From NCBI GenBank assembly GCA_001661245.1, contig KV454016.1, positions 495,381 through 559,380 of the forward strand: a stretch of DNA of 64,000 nt. The letters are read 5' to 3'. Position 1 is the first letter of the stretch. Every line of letters begins with the position of its first letter. The position numbers were made by a program, and so were the translations under genes. This document shows, piece after piece, positions 1 through 11,834 of the stretch. This DNA comes from Pachysolen tannophilus NRRL Y-2460. Its lineage: Eukaryota > Ascomycota > Pichiomycetes > Alaninales > Pachysolenaceae. The notes below the pieces were generated by a model. It ran no database searches. It had not been told where the DNA came from and saw only the letters and a list, made by a program, of their open reading frames with translations.

Positions 1-1332
1 AACAACAAAAATATAGTCTAATAATCCTCTCCATGCATGAGCCCAATTACTGAAAATAGGTTCACCTTTATTATTATCTGTATTTTCTCCATGAACATAC
101 TTATATGCAACTGAATAGAGAGATATGACTCTCATATCCAAAGAATTGTGTAAATTCGTAACATCTTGAACCATTTGCTGTTGTTCAGGAGTAGCTTTAA
201 AACTCTCAGGAACTGGATCTTTTGGTTGATTTTCTCCAACTAATTCAATATTTTCCTCTTTTTCTTCATCAATCCCAGTACCTCTCAATTGTGAAAATTG
301 AAACGCAGTAGAACAAGATATCACGGTCCTGCACCTACTATCATACGATACAGGTTTTTCCGTTATCGACAAGTATGGAGCATCATACGGCTGTGAATTG
401 AAATCTCCTGCTGCAAACTTGAACCAACATTCGTCTGTGGTCTGATGCAAAACGTTGACTCTATGAATAAATTCTTTATATTTCTTTAACATAATATAAG
501 TCTGTAATGTTCTTGTGAATGTTCCAAAAGGATGCCAAAACAAATGAGTAGTGAAAACCATACATCCTTTCTTTGTGGACTTGGGAAACTGTCTTTTAAT
601 TGAATCTTGAAATTCCAATGCCAATATCAATCCAACGTTTGTTGATAAGGTAACTTGCTCAACATTTCCAGTACTTTCTTTATCATAATCTATGTGACAA
701 ATATCAATGCACTTGAACAAATCTGATCTATAAAAAATTGCAATTCCATGATTCTTCACTCCACTTCTATAATATTGATTGTCATAACCCAAATTTTTCA
801 TTCTTTCTTTCCAAAAAGAATTATATTGCGTAAAATCAACTTCTTGAAGACATAGTATATCGCAATTATAGTACTTTAACTCATTCAATAAAACTTGGGA
901 TCTTCTAGACCATTTCAACGCATTCCCATTTGTCGGGAATAACGTCCGACGAATTAAAGCTTGAGCTAATAAATTGTATGTCATGATTTTAACATTCAAA
1001 TTCTCAATGCCCTTTTCATCATCATCTTTTCCACGGTTCGGATGAGGAATTGGTAAAACATTCCTTGTGATAAATCGTAAATAATCAGGAGTATCTATCT
1101 GAGAAATATCAATACCTTTGGCAACCATCTCAGCCAATTTTTTTTCCTTGGCAGCATTCCGAAGAGCTCTCTGTTGCTCTATGTATTCCGGTGTCAAAGT
1201 TTCTGGTCTTCTTTTACCATTTTTCTTTTGTTTCTGCTTGTCTTTTTTATTACCCTTTTGAACCGCTACAACTTCATTATCAATTGATGAATCCTGCAGA
1301 GCATCAGCAATTCCATTCACACCTTGGTTCAT
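1..1332 (-). CDS. NGL2: NGL2-like RNA exonuclease (3' part beyond window)
   Basis: The reading frame opens at ATG 1332-1330 and is still open at base 1, so 444 codons are visible and the C-terminus is missing. It belongs to the endonuclease/exonuclease/phosphatase (CCR4-type) fold. Visible landmarks are a basic N-terminus (residues 25-70), MTYN with catalytic-type Asn120, LQEVD with Glu164, and GDFN at 309-312. The last visible residues include the LLDYIF block; the final catalytic His motif should lie past the edge. In S. cerevisiae Ngl2 trims the 3' end of 5.8S rRNA. The short N-terminal region without long Q-rich or leucine-rich repeats separates it from CCR4. Ngl1 or Ngl3 are weaker alternatives. 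NAB3 lies downstream-to-upstream in tandem on the same strand. Confidence 0.85.
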   Translation of the reverse strand, partial: MNQGVNGIADALQDSSIDNEVVAVQKGNKKDKQKQKKNGKRRPETLTPEYIEQQRALRNAAKEKKLAEMVAKGIDISQIDTPDYLRFITRNVLPIPHPNRGKDDDEKGIENLNVKIMTYNLLAQALIRRTLFPTNGNALKWSRRSQVLLNELKYYNCDILCLQEVDFTQYNSFWKERMKNLGYDNQYYRSGVKNHGIAIFYRSDLFKCIDICHIDYDKESTGNVEQVTLSTNVGLILALEFQDSIKRQFPKSTKKGCMVFTTHLFWHPFGTFTRTLQTYIMLKKYKEFIHRVNVLHQTTDECWFKFAAGDFNSQPYDAPYLSITEKPVSYDSRCRTVISCSTAFQFSQLRGTGIDEEKEENIELVGENQPKDPVPESFKATPEQQQMVQDVTNLHNSLDMRVISLYSVAYKYVHGENTDNNKGEPIFSNWAHAWRGLLDYIFVV

Positions 1333-1680
1333 TCCTGAATTCTAGTAACTCTACTGTAGAAATATGAAAAGAAAATAAATTATAATACAATAAAATTACA
1401 ACGTCTTTTTAAACTATGTGAAAAAAAATGAAAAAAAAAAAAAAAAATGATAAAGAGAAAAATTGCATCTTAAAATCACATCTTTTAACCAATCGATAAG
1501 TTTTCAAAGGTTTAAAAAAATGCTTACAATCATCATCTACCGCTTTTATCTATTGGGATAGGGGAAGAGACATGACATATTTATATTAGAGAAGATCATT
1601 GAACAGAAATTACAAAAAAGAATTATGCAAAGTATTTGCATAAAATGATATAAAACAAAAGAAAATAAACCATAAGTTCG
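1333..1680. other. intergenic spacer, NGL2 promoter side
   Basis: This spacer of 348 bases lies between the NGL2 start and the NAB3 stop. It contains an A-rich tract near 1420-1447 and no supported gene or RNA. Confidence 0.6.
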
Positions 1681-3996
1681 CTAGCTATTTTTCTGTAGCC
1701 TTGCTAAGGCTTCTAGCAAGTTAGCAGTATTAGCTTGTCCTCCCTGTTGACGATTCCTACTGTTTTGAGGTTGTTGTGGAAGAGGAGGTTGCTGCTGGTA
1801 GCCACCATACAGCTGATTTTGTGGAGGAGGAGGAGTAGGTTGCTGGTAACCACTGTATTGTTGAGGAGCTTGCAGTTGTTGATAACCACCATATTGCTGT
1901 TGTGGAGGTTGCGGCAGCAGCTGGTTATAGCCGCCAAAATTCTGTTGCGGATGACCTTGAGGAGGAGATTGCTGAGACTGTAATAAAGATAAGACACTCT
2001 GTAAAGTATTAGGATCAATATTTTGTAATTGTGATAAAACATTAGGATCAACTTGTGGTTGCAGAGGTGGTTGCAGTTGCTGTTGAACAGGAGTGTAAGA
2101 AGAAGATGGTTGATAAAATTGAGAGTTAGGAGGTTGATATTGGTTACTCTGATGAGGATTAAAATTACCTCTGCCTCTTGTTGTAGTTCTTCCTCTAACA
2201 GTTCTACCTCTGTTATTATTATTATTATTGATATTATTACCTCTCCCGTTGTAATGGTCTCTTTGTTCATAGGATTGATATTGATTTTGCAGAGTAGAAA
2301 TTGGGCCTCTTTTAGCTCTTGCGGCAGCTAAAATGTTCATTGCTTCTTCAATAGTTATATTGGCATATTCGTCAAATCTTATTCCTCCGTCTGCAGTTTT
2401 TTCAAACGTTTTAACATTTAAATCGTTATCGTTAATGACCAAGACAGCCATTACACCAGCATAGGCGGCATCATTACCTGCACTTTCAACATCTTGAACA
2501 TGGTCAACTTTATAAACGATATTTTCATTTTTCAAAGTCTTCATAACTTTCCTTATAAATAATGGAGGTACATTAGGTAGGGGGAAAACTTGACATTCAG
2601 GAAAAGAATTTGTAGATGATGAAGTTACTGAGGAAGCTGAGGCATCAACATTAAAGTTTCTATATGGAGACCTGGATCTCTTGACCCCAGCATGATCTCT
2701 AGAACGGGCTGGAGATCTAGATCTATCTCTTCTAGAATAAGGTTGATCATCATAGTTGATATCGCCACTAGATCTCTTCCTTCTTTCTTGATATTCTCTT
2801 GCTTGTTTGATTTGAGTTTTAGAGACTTCTAGGTGTAACATTTTACCATGTAAAGGAACATTAGTTTCACCTTCTAAAGCATCATTACAAGCTTCAGCGG
2901 TGGCAAACTGAACAAACCCGTACCCAGGTTTAATACTAATTTGGATAACCTTACCATAAACACTGAATAATCTGTAAACATCTTCTTTAGAGATTGTATT
3001 AACAGGTAAATTACCTATGAATAATCTTGATCCAGCAGGAAGAGTTTCAACTTTACCAGTTCTCAGCCATTTAGTTTCTTCTGTTATAAAATTATTATAT
3101 TCTTGTTGAAATTGATAAGTCTTAGGAGCTGTTATATCGGGTCTTTTACAAAATGGATTAATAGGAACCAATGGGAAAGCAGTTTCATTTTTTTTCATAA
3201 TTTCCTTGTTGAAAGAAGTAGTTGCATGAAAATTAATTGGATGTATAATATTAGTTCCATTTTTTTTATTATATTCGGTAAGAACCACAATATTTTTTTG
3301 ATCAGGTGTTAATGTTTGAAATTGAGGATCATTCATCAAAGGACTAGTCATGAAAAATGTGATAATTTCATTAAATTGTTTAATTTTTTCTTCTTTCGAA
3401 ATAGGATTAGGGTTCCTAGAAATAGATTCTTCTTCTTCATCTTGTTGTTCTTTTTGGGAATCTAATGGAAGTTCCTGTTCTTGAACTTCTTCATGGTTAG
3501 GCGAAGCAGCAGTATTAGTAGAAGTATTAGTAATATTAGTAGTATTAGTAGTAGTACTAGTAGTATTCAGAGTAGGAGTAGCACCCGATGATTCATTTAA
3601 GCCGTTTTCGGGATCGTAGTCTTCCTCTTGTACCTGCGGTACAGAAGCAGCAGCTGTAGTATTAGTATCAGAATCGACTGGTAATGATGACGAATTCTCT
3701 TTAGGTGATTCAGGGTTATAGTCACTTTCTTCTTCTTCTTCTTCTTCTTCTTTTTCTTCTTCTTCTTCCTTTGTTTCTTTAGTTTCTTCTTCTTTTTCTT
3801 CTTCACTTTCCTGTTCTTCACTATCTGCATCAGAGTTAGAGGATTTATCAGTCAGGACTGTTTCGGATTCATTTTCATTAGTATGGTCATCATGGGCAAT
3901 GGTGGCAGTTTCAGTTTCAGCAGGAGTCGCATCAGAGACATCACTTGCATCATGCCCGAGATCATGTTGATTACTAATAGATTCTTCTTCTGACAT
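1681..3996 (-). CDS. NAB3: Nab3-like nuclear RNA-binding protein
   Basis: The protein has 771 residues. An upstream in-frame extension of lysine codons (to 4035) has no ATG, so the start is ATG 3996-3994. The order is an acidic Glu/Ser/Thr-rich region (about 1-200), a helical segment, one RRM at about 322-395 (RLFIGNL as RNP2, GYGFVQF as RNP1), an Arg/Ser-rich linker, a second folded stretch near 480-570, an RGR-rich patch and a Gln/Pro-rich tail. This layout and the RRM match Nab3, the UCUU-binding partner of Nrd1 and Sen1 in termination of snRNA, snoRNA and cryptic transcripts in the nucleus. The Q/P-rich C-terminus resembles the self-assembling tail of S. cerevisiae Nab3. The long acidic tract is encoded by GAA/GAG repeats near 3730-3800. 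Confidence 0.93.
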   Translation of the reverse strand: MSEEESISNQHDLGHDASDVSDATPAETETATIAHDDHTNENESETVLTDKSSNSDADSEEQESEEEKEEETKETKEEEEEKEEEEEEEESDYNPESPKENSSSLPVDSDTNTTAAASVPQVQEEDYDPENGLNESSGATPTLNTTSTTTNTTNITNTSTNTAASPNHEEVQEQELPLDSQKEQQDEEEESISRNPNPISKEEKIKQFNEIITFFMTSPLMNDPQFQTLTPDQKNIVVLTEYNKKNGTNIIHPINFHATTSFNKEIMKKNETAFPLVPINPFCKRPDITAPKTYQFQQEYNNFITEETKWLRTGKVETLPAGSRLFIGNLPVNTISKEDVYRLFSVYGKVIQISIKPGYGFVQFATAEACNDALEGETNVPLHGKMLHLEVSKTQIKQAREYQERRKRSSGDINYDDQPYSRRDRSRSPARSRDHAGVKRSRSPYRNFNVDASASSVTSSSTNSFPECQVFPLPNVPPLFIRKVMKTLKNENIVYKVDHVQDVESAGNDAAYAGVMAVLVINDNDLNVKTFEKTADGGIRFDEYANITIEEAMNILAAARAKRGPISTLQNQYQSYEQRDHYNGRGNNINNNNNNRGRTVRGRTTTRGRGNFNPHQSNQYQPPNSQFYQPSSSYTPVQQQLQPPLQPQVDPNVLSQLQNIDPNTLQSVLSLLQSQQSPPQGHPQQNFGGYNQLLPQPPQQQYGGYQQLQAPQQYSGYQQPTPPPPQNQLYGGYQQQPPLPQQPQNSRNRQQGGQANTANLLEALARLQKNS

Positions 3997-4439
3997 TTTC
4001 CCAGGTTTCTTTTTCTTTTTTTTTTTCTTCTTCAATCAATATAAAAATTTAACAAAAGAAAAAAAAACAATCTGAAATTTAAAAAAAAAAAAAAAAAATA
4101 GAAAAATTAATAGAAAAGTTTCTTTTAAAATACAGTAATAGCTCAATTGTCTTTCCAATTTAATGGATTATAAGCTAATTTCTAATTTATTCAATTCTAA
4201 TTAGATGGATTAATTAATTTTTAATTTAGTAATTAATTAATTAATAAATTAATTAAAAACAATTTATTATTACAATTTATATATTATATAACAGAATACT
4301 TTTTTTCGACAGCAGTTTTTTTTTCTTTGTTTAAAAATTTTCGTCCTTTGTGGCGGATTTCCTCAAACGGATTTTGAGCCCGTGTTGCACTACGTTTTAT
4401 TTTTCACTTTTCTATCTATAATGTTGACCAACTTATTGA
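3997..4439. other. NAB3 5' region and spacer
   Basis: This AT-rich spacer holds the A-rich leader of NAB3 (including an A run at 4081-4098) and an ATTAATTA-rich stretch at about 4195-4260. No gene or RNA is seen. Confidence 0.6.
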
Positions 4440-6245
4440 TCAGTTGACCAATTGGTTGATCTTGTCTGTTCCTTTCATTCTTCCGGTACCTATTTCCATC
4501 TTTGCACTTTTTGCTCCAAACTGGATAGCTCTCTTTGCCTCGTCTCGGACCCATTCCATACCCAAATGAGATGCTAATTCTCTTAATAAATACTTTCTAA
4601 TGATTTCACCTGTTTGGAAATTGTAATTCAACTTCAATGACAATGGGATACATTTTGTAACGAGAGAGATTACGTTCACGTCTAGAAATGGGTATCTCAT
4701 CTCTTTGGACCATGAAGACACTATTCTGTCATCTCTTGCCAAATTGCGTGTATCGAGGTTTGTTATATCTAGTTGTAATTCCAGTTGTAAATTGTTGAAT
4801 AAGAGGGAATTGGAAATATCTGTGGGTACTTCTTGTTTTTTCTTTTTCAAGTTGCTTATAGGTGTGAATATCCTCTCGTGTCTTGTGTAACCTCCAAATA
4901 GTTCATCTGCTCCAAGTCCGCTTAATAAGACTTTACAAGTACTTAAATAGTCAACTCTATCTGCATTATTAATTTCATCTAATGATAAACCTTGATGATA
5001 ACATATTTTGCGTCCAGATCCTCTAGAAGCAAAATAAAATGCAATTGCTATTGATAAATCCATTTCTGTATCATTTGGGTATATCAATTGAATAACTCTA
5101 GGTTTATGTTGCAAATATTCTTCATATGGAATATCAATTTCAATTAATTGAAAATTGATTTTTTCATTATAAAATATTTTAGATAAATTTAACCAATTCT
5201 TTAAAGATAATTTTCTATCTGGTGTTTCAGAAGGTTTTAAATTCGTTCTTGGATTGAAAAATGAAACATTTAAAAGATCAATCGCAGTTCCAGGTTTAGA
5301 TATTTTTGCTGCTAAATATGCTAATATAGTACAATCTAATCCACCACTAAATAAAATTGCAAAATTAGATGATGATCCATGTAGGGGGAAAATATTCTTA
5401 ATTCTTGATTCTACTGAAATATTCAATTCATCATTCAATAACGATAATAATTTCTTGGTTTCTTCTTCTGATGCAAAATGAGTACCATTGACCACAAAAT
5501 CATTTGGTAAATACTCAGAATCATTGTAACTAATTTTTTTCAATTGCTTATTGTCAATATGAAAAATGTAAACACTGGCATTTTCACACTCTTGGAAAAT
5601 CAACTTACAATCGCAAACAGGGAAACAACTTGATATATATAATTGCAGTGTTTTTTCACAAATTGAATAACTTAACGATTTTTTACCCAATATATCTTTA
5701 CCAAAATAAATTTTTTTACTCAATTTATCATATATACAGTAAGCAAATTCACCTTCTAAAATCCCAATTACTTGTAAAATTCCATTCGTTATATCATTTT
5801 CATCTCCATCCATGGATAATGAGTTTAACTTGTTAAATATGAACTCAGTATCATTCTTATGATTATCACCATTGATCTGTTCATTATATAACTCTCCATT
5901 AAACTGTACTATAAAACGAGATGTCTCACTGGTCAAAGGTTGCTTTGTGAACGGTGAACGTAATGACAACACCGATGAAAACATTTCCAATTGTCCTCCA
6001 TCATCATTATCTATATCGAATTTATCATAACCAGCAAAATCTGAACCCCTTGATAAAATCTTTGGCACTAACGATTCGAAAATGTGATTGCAAGATTTAA
6101 ATTGTTCATGAGATTGATCATCTCCTAAACTTGAAAGACTTGCTGAAAAATCTTCTTCCAAAACCTTTTTAATATCTATATTGTTATAATCAACATCATA
6201 ATCAACGATTCTTTCCAGTGAATAATGTAATAGTATACCGCACAT
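4440..6245 (-). CDS. YML096W: asparagine synthetase-like protein (YML096W/ASNSD1 type)
   Basis: The 601-residue protein begins MCGIL at ATG 6245-6243, leaving Cys2 as the N-terminal nucleophile after Met removal, as in class II glutamine amidotransferases. An Ntn-hydrolase domain fills about residues 2-240. An asparagine-synthetase domain follows, with the pyrophosphate-binding SGGLD at 300-304 and a second GLGADELFGG block further on. The C-terminal AKRAIQFGAK block is typical of the ASNSD1/YML096W branch rather than ASN1 or ASN2. The substrate of this branch is not established. S. cerevisiae YML096W is somewhat shorter (about 525 residues); the extra length here is mostly in linkers. Confidence 0.85.
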   Translation of the reverse strand: MCGILLHYSLERIVDYDVDYNNIDIKKVLEEDFSASLSSLGDDQSHEQFKSCNHIFESLVPKILSRGSDFAGYDKFDIDNDDGGQLEMFSSVLSLRSPFTKQPLTSETSRFIVQFNGELYNEQINGDNHKNDTEFIFNKLNSLSMDGDENDITNGILQVIGILEGEFAYCIYDKLSKKIYFGKDILGKKSLSYSICEKTLQLYISSCFPVCDCKLIFQECENASVYIFHIDNKQLKKISYNDSEYLPNDFVVNGTHFASEEETKKLLSLLNDELNISVESRIKNIFPLHGSSSNFAILFSGGLDCTILAYLAAKISKPGTAIDLLNVSFFNPRTNLKPSETPDRKLSLKNWLNLSKIFYNEKINFQLIEIDIPYEEYLQHKPRVIQLIYPNDTEMDLSIAIAFYFASRGSGRKICYHQGLSLDEINNADRVDYLSTCKVLLSGLGADELFGGYTRHERIFTPISNLKKKKQEVPTDISNSLLFNNLQLELQLDITNLDTRNLARDDRIVSSWSKEMRYPFLDVNVISLVTKCIPLSLKLNYNFQTGEIIRKYLLRELASHLGMEWVRDEAKRAIQFGAKSAKMEIGTGRMKGTDKINQLVN

Positions 6246-6486
6246 GATATTGTCATGATATTATCATGGAATCATCACATCAAATTATCTTTGATTTTTC
6301 ATAATATATCTGAAAAAAAAAAATAAAAAAATAAAATTTTTTTTTTTTGTTTTCTTTTAAATTTTTCATTTAAAGAACGAGATGAGATGGATTAAAAAGA
6401 GAAGAATAAGTTTATAAATTTTTATATTCATCTATATTTAAAAGTATACAAATGGAAAGATGTTGTTGATTTAATAGCAGGTTTGT

Positions 6487-7890
6487 TCATAATCCATTAT
6501 TTTTGTTTAAAGATCTGTTGATTTTGGCGTAAAAGTTACTCAAATTTGAATATGGGAAAGTTAAATTATCCAAAAGATATTCTGGTAGTACTTTATGTAA
6601 TTTTGCCAAATTCTCTTTAAAATCTTCTTCATCTTCTTCTTCATCTATTTCTGGATTATAATCACCACTTACTAAAGGAATGTAGATGATTTCATTGATA
6701 TCTTTATTTTTCAACCTGTTTATAATTAATTTATAATTTATATGAATTGTACTTTCGGTATCACTTTGTTTCATTATAAATATGAGTTGTTCTTCATTTT
6801 CAAGAAAATCTAAACAAGTCAAGTTTGTTAATAATTCTATAAAATCAAATATAACTCTAACTTGAGAATTTTGTTGCAGATTTTCTTGTTTCAATTGAAG
6901 TATCAATTCCAAATCTTCATTTTTAGAAGGGCCTGAAGATTGTATAGATCCATTTTGAGTTTTCAACTGTCTTTGTAAATCAGTAACTTGTCTTGTTAAT
7001 GATTCTATTAAATTATCAGCTTTTGCTAGTGTTTCCTCTACTTGATTTTTATAATCGTTAAATAATTGATCAATTTTCTGTTGTGAAGTAAGATCTTGCA
7101 TTAAATTTAACAACCCTTTTAAATCTTTACCCAAATAAGCTTGATTTAATGAAGATTCATAAGGAAGAACATTAGTTTCAAAATTATTTCCTGTGGATTT
7201 TTGTGCAACTGGTGATCTAAATGGACTTTGTGCTCTAGAAGGTCTCGATGGTGAAAATAACGGTATCCTTGAAGGTTTCGGTAATGTAGTTGATGCAGTT
7301 TTCTTTAAAGACAGCTTAGAATTATTAATATTTTTTGCTACCTTGAGTGGTTCTGCTTTTATCACTCCATTTCCATTTTTATTATCTTTTGTAGATTTTA
7401 ATTCTGAAGCTTGTTGTGATTTTTTCTTAGTGCCAATTTCAAAATTTTCATCAGCATCATCTAAAATTTGATTTGTCCTTTTAGCATCATTAAACAATTT
7501 TTTATTCAGCTTTTTACCATCATCAATAGAAGAATCTCTCGACTTGGTACGCCGCCTAGAACTTTTCTTGTTTCCATATCGTTGAACTTCTTCTTCTTCT
7601 TCTTCTTCTTCATCATCATCATCTTTTTCTTCTCCTTGCATGCTAGTATCAATCACAGATAACTGATCAACTAAACTCAACTCTGGAGAAGCATTCACCT
7701 TACTAGCAGTATTCTTAGACCGAGTTCTCCTAGCTGGCGATGAAACATCTTCTTGGTCAACAGAAGCTTTAGTAATTTTCTTCTTCTTCTTCAGTTGTGA
7801 CAACGATTCTATTTTCGATTGCGATTGCGATTGCGACTCCAATTTAGAAGGTGAGCCAATACTCGAAGTTGTCTTTCTCTTTGGCAGCAT
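6487..7890 (-). CDS. CSM1: Csm1/Pcs1-like chromosome segregation protein
   Basis: The 467-residue protein starts at ATG 7890-7888. Residues 1-240 are basic, Ser/Lys-rich and probably disordered, with an acidic Glu/Asp run encoded near 7590-7625. A coiled coil spans about 255-320. The C-terminal domain (about 345-463) ends with an LPEYLLDNLTFP block followed by FYAKINRSLNK. This coiled-coil plus small globular domain is the Csm1/Pcs1 pattern. Csm1 is the dimeric core of monopolin, which links sister kinetochores in meiosis I and acts at rDNA. S. cerevisiae Csm1 has only about 190 residues, so the N-terminal extension is large. The assignment rests on the C-terminal pattern recalled by eye. Confidence 0.72.
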   Translation of the reverse strand: MLPKRKTTSSIGSPSKLESQSQSQSKIESLSQLKKKKKITKASVDQEDVSSPARRTRSKNTASKVNASPELSLVDQLSVIDTSMQGEEKDDDDEEEEEEEEVQRYGNKKSSRRRTKSRDSSIDDGKKLNKKLFNDAKRTNQILDDADENFEIGTKKKSQQASELKSTKDNKNGNGVIKAEPLKVAKNINNSKLSLKKTASTTLPKPSRIPLFSPSRPSRAQSPFRSPVAQKSTGNNFETNVLPYESSLNQAYLGKDLKGLLNLMQDLTSQQKIDQLFNDYKNQVEETLAKADNLIESLTRQVTDLQRQLKTQNGSIQSSGPSKNEDLELILQLKQENLQQNSQVRVIFDFIELLTNLTCLDFLENEEQLIFIMKQSDTESTIHINYKLIINRLKNKDINEIIYIPLVSGDYNPEIDEEEDEEDFKENLAKLHKVLPEYLLDNLTFPYSNLSNFYAKINRSLNKNNGL

Positions 7891-8095
7891 ATCAATTCAA
7901 GAACTCAAACAATCCTAAACGCGTTCTATTAAAGGTATTAAACCTCTTAAAAGATTTAATTTCTTTTCGTCTTTGTTTACCTTATTAAAAAGATGAATAA
8001 AAAAATATAAAAAAAATAAATAAAAAAATAAAAGAAAAATTATATGGTGTGCAAAACAGTTATAGTTGATATTAATATGGTATGGGCGGTACAAG

Positions 8096-11000
8096 ATGGA
8101 TCAGGTTAGAGAGGAAAGTAGCCATATGGCAGAGCTCGGTGATGATGCTAATGATGATCTTCATCAGCAGCAGCAACAACAACAACAGCAACAGCAGCAG
8201 CAGCAGCGTCATCATAAACAGGTGACTTATAACAAACCTCGTAAATTGATGCTTACTAAATTTACAATATATGTCACCAATCAGAGGATGTACGTGGTTG
8301 GTAGTAATAACAGAGAGACGATGTTTAGGATTTTGGAGATTGAATTGACTCAGCCGAATGATCAAAGGAAAGAATTGTCAATCATTGAGGATAACGTTTT
8401 TTTCACAAGAAATGAAATTATGGGTGTATTAAGTGGATTAGAAGAAAGTAGTGAAGGTGGATTGACCAAGAAATTAACTGCTGATGGTTTGTTGGGGTTT
8501 ATCAGGTTTACTCTGAATTGGTATTTATGTGTTATTACAAAGAGAAGTATTGTTGCGATATTGGGTGGGCATTATCTTTATCATATTGACGATACAGAAT
8601 TAATACCTGTGTGTAATAATTATAAAAAACCGGATAAATATAGTGAAGAAGCTAGATATTTATTAACTTTCCAAAGTTTAGATTTAAGCAAGACTTTTTA
8701 TTATAGTTATACTTATGATTTAACAAATACTTTACAAAAAAATTTCTTGAGAAATAAAGAACAATCATTAAGTGAAAAGGAAAATATTAATTTTGAATTC
8801 AACGAAATGTATGTTTGGAATTCATCATTATTGAAACCTGTATTGGCTTCATTTGATAGAACTTATGATTGGTTTCGACCAATTGTTCATGGATTTATTG
8901 ATCAGGCTAATGTCTCGATTTTTGATGGTCAAATATATATAACTTTAATAGCAAGAAGATCTCATCATTTTGCGGGTGCTCGTTTTTTGAAAAGAGGTGT
9001 CAATGATCAGGGAAATGTTGCTAATGAAGTTGAAACAGAACAAATTGTAAGTGATATGTTAATTAGTTCTTTCCATGATCCAAGAGGTGGATTTTATAAT
9101 AATCCAAGATATACTTCTTATGTCCAGCACCGTGGCTCGATCCCATTATTTTGGTCTCAAGAAACTGGTTCAAATATCAAATTACCTACAAAACCTCCAA
9201 TAAATATCAATGTTGTTGATCCTTTCTATAGCGCTGCAGCATTGCATTTTGATGATTTATTCAAAAGATATGGTTCGCCTGTTTTAATTTTAAACTTGAT
9301 AAAACAAAGAGAAAGAACTCCAAGAGAAACAAAATTGTTAAAAAATTTTGAAGAATGTATCAATTATTTGAATCTTTTCTTACCAAATGAGAAAAAATTA
9401 AATTATACCGCATGGGATATGTCAAGAGCATCTAAAAGTCATGGTCAAGACGTTATTGAATATTTGGAAAATTATGCAGATGAAACGTTGAATACTACAA
9501 AATTTTTCCACAATGGATTATCTCTTGCTACAACAAAATTACAACAAGGTATTTGTCGTACCAATTGCATTGACTGTTTGGATCGTACAAATGCAGCACA
9601 GTTCATTATAGGTAAAAGAGCTTTAGGATACCAGTTGTACTCTTTGGGAATCATTGATGATGTTTATCTTGAATATGATTGTGATGTTGTCAATATATTA
9701 ACAGAAATGTTTCATGATCATGGTGATACAATAGCTTTACAATATGGTGGTTCACACTTAGTCAACACAATGGAAACTTATAGAAAAATAAATCAATGGT
9801 CTTCTCATTCAAGAGATATGATTGAAACTATTAAAAGATTTTATTCAAATTCATTTGTTGATGCTCAGAGACAAGAGGCCATTAATTTATTTCTAGGTAA
9901 TTATGTTTGGGAAAAAGGTTTACCAATGTTATGGGATTTAAACACTGATTATTATTTGCACAATGATTTTGTTGGAGCTAATTTGAAATATAAACCAAGT
10001 TATACTCACTGGTATACTGATTATAATTTAGTAGATTTTGATAAGAAAATTGATAAATTTTTACAAAAAAGGACAGAGCAAGAAAATAAAAAGAAAATTA
10101 TCAAAATTGATAAGGAAAATGAAACTATAATTAAGAAAATTGAACCTTATCAAGGGTTTTTCGATAATTATTTTAATGAATTATATATCCCAAGGACTTT
10201 GACAAGTTTAAAAGAAGTATTTGAATACAATATGAATTCCACTTTGAGATATATTCTGAGAGAAGGCAATAATAATTCACCTTCAAGTCCTTCTAGAAAA
10301 GAAGATTTTTATTTTGATAACAAAAAAAGAGACAAGTCTAGTAGAAGAAATAGTTTGTTAAACTATTATGATCTTACTTCACCTTTTGAGACAAGGAAAC
10401 CTCAGTTAATAAATCACAAATTGAAACATCAAAGGAAGGAAAAATTTATGAATAAAGATGAAAATGAAAAATTTGAAAAAGTTTTGCAAAATCATTTCAT
10501 TGATGATGATGATGAACTTGAAATATTAATAAAACATGCAAGTTGTTTATTTGATAATTCTGAAAATAAATATATTTATAATCGATTGAATTTGGAAAAA
10601 ATTTTGAATGATATAATTCGGAGTTTGAAAAAGGATAGTAAAATAAGTAATGATAAAAATGAATTACCAGTATTTGACTACCTGAAGAATATTAGATCAA
10701 ATAATAATTTTAATACAAATGGGTTCTACAATTTTGATGTAATCCCTGGTAAACTTGCTAATGACAATAAACTCAACAAGTTTTCAGATTACAAAAAATC
10801 AAAACTGGAGAATATTGATGATAATGAGGCACTTGATAAAATATATCAATTTCAAAGATTGTATACTTATCAACATTTAAATGAAGGTGTATTAAATGTC
10901 AACCTGGATGATGAATCTATATATAGTAGTACATTTGAGTTTCTTGACAATATTCCAATTGTTGATGAAACTTTAAAGGAAAGACATAAGAATGGGAACG

Positions 11001-11674
11001 ATAATATTGATATGGATTATGATTTTTATGAAAAATATGAAGTTTCAAATTTGAAAACATTAAACAATTTTATATCACCAAGTGATACAAGCATGGGAGA
11101 TTATGGTGATATGATGGATAGCACATCTTATTTGAATGATAATTATTTTGGGTATGGAGATGATTCCAAAAATTCTATAGGTAACGATTATCTATATAAA
11201 AACAGAGGCAATGGATTACTTCACTCAAATGAAGTCTTGATGAACAGTACTAACGTTGAAGATGAAGAAAAAATAAATTATATTGGTGGTTTATCTCCAA
11301 GAGGTGCTTATAAAGATACTGCAAATTCTGTTATCACTTCTTTGAAATTTTATGATCAATTCCCAGCTCCTGAAGAAGAAGAAAAAAGCGGTAGTAATTG
11401 GATTACAGATAATATATTGAGTGAATTGCATAATAATAGTGGTGGGAACACAGAAGTTTCTGGGGATATAACAACCGATATTAACGATGATGGAAATGTT
11501 GATGATACAGTTGTTTTTAAAAGTTCTGAAACCAAGCATAGTTCAAACGAAAACAGTAATGGTAATAATAATAATAATAATAATAATGATAATAATAATC
11601 AGGGTAACGAAGAAAATACAGCTGGCAAAGATTGGGTCAATAAGGAAGGTAAAATTGATGTTTTAGTTGATTGA
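8096..11674 (+). CDS. FIG4: Fig4-like polyphosphoinositide 5-phosphatase (SAC domain)
   Basis: The 1192-residue protein starts at ATG 8096. The open frame upstream begins with non-ATG codons. A SAC phosphatase domain fills about residues 50-620. Its CX5R(T) catalytic motif is CIDCLDRT, with Cys491 and Arg497. Fig4 dephosphorylates PI(3,5)P2 and also activates its synthesis in the Fab1-Vac14 complex on the vacuole. Near the N-terminus is a Gln tract from CAG/CAA repeats (8163-8207) and near the C-terminus an Asn tract from AAT repeats (about 11561-11600). The C-terminal region, acidic and Asn-rich, makes the protein about 300 residues longer than S. cerevisiae Fig4. It converges on COX16 with 160 bases between stops. 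Confidence 0.93.
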   Translation: MDQVREESSHMAELGDDANDDLHQQQQQQQQQQQQQQRHHKQVTYNKPRKLMLTKFTIYVTNQRMYVVGSNNRETMFRILEIELTQPNDQRKELSIIEDNVFFTRNEIMGVLSGLEESSEGGLTKKLTADGLLGFIRFTLNWYLCVITKRSIVAILGGHYLYHIDDTELIPVCNNYKKPDKYSEEARYLLTFQSLDLSKTFYYSYTYDLTNTLQKNFLRNKEQSLSEKENINFEFNEMYVWNSSLLKPVLASFDRTYDWFRPIVHGFIDQANVSIFDGQIYITLIARRSHHFAGARFLKRGVNDQGNVANEVETEQIVSDMLISSFHDPRGGFYNNPRYTSYVQHRGSIPLFWSQETGSNIKLPTKPPININVVDPFYSAAALHFDDLFKRYGSPVLILNLIKQRERTPRETKLLKNFEECINYLNLFLPNEKKLNYTAWDMSRASKSHGQDVIEYLENYADETLNTTKFFHNGLSLATTKLQQGICRTNCIDCLDRTNAAQFIIGKRALGYQLYSLGIIDDVYLEYDCDVVNILTEMFHDHGDTIALQYGGSHLVNTMETYRKINQWSSHSRDMIETIKRFYSNSFVDAQRQEAINLFLGNYVWEKGLPMLWDLNTDYYLHNDFVGANLKYKPSYTHWYTDYNLVDFDKKIDKFLQKRTEQENKKKIIKIDKENETIIKKIEPYQGFFDNYFNELYIPRTLTSLKEVFEYNMNSTLRYILREGNNNSPSSPSRKEDFYFDNKKRDKSSRRNSLLNYYDLTSPFETRKPQLINHKLKHQRKEKFMNKDENEKFEKVLQNHFIDDDDELEILIKHASCLFDNSENKYIYNRLNLEKILNDIIRSLKKDSKISNDKNELPVFDYLKNIRSNNNFNTNGFYNFDVIPGKLANDNKLNKFSDYKKSKLENIDDNEALDKIYQFQRLYTYQHLNEGVLNVNLDDESIYSSTFEFLDNIPIVDETLKERHKNGNDNIDMDYDFYEKYEVSNLKTLNNFISPSDTSMGDYGDMMDSTSYLNDNYFGYGDDSKNSIGNDYLYKNRGNGLLHSNEVLMNSTNVEDEEKINYIGGLSPRGAYKDTANSVITSLKFYDQFPAPEEEEKSGSNWITDNILSELHNNSGGNTEVSGDITTDINDDGNVDDTVVFKSSETKHSSNENSNGNNNNNNNNDNNNQGNEENTAGKDWVNKEGKIDVLVD
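8163..8207 (+). repeat. CAG/CAA trinucleotide repeat
   Basis: An in-frame run of mixed CAG and CAA codons gives a poly-Gln tract near residue 25-38 of FIG4. Mixed codons usually make such tracts more stable than pure CAG. Confidence 0.9.
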
Positions 11675-11834
11675 ATGATGGCGTTAGATATAAATATATA
11701 CATTAGTAAAAATGGAAAAAGAAAACCCCCTATAAAAATACACCATAAGTAGAAAAAAAAAAAAAACATTCATCCCCATAACAAATATAAACTTAAAAAC
11801 TATGCTAAAAAATGGAAATAAATTTTTCTTGAAA

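Noticed and set aside
3994-4035. Poly-Lys N-terminal extension of NAB3
   Set aside because: The frame opens on TTG and the run is an A-rich leader; the first ATG is at 3996.
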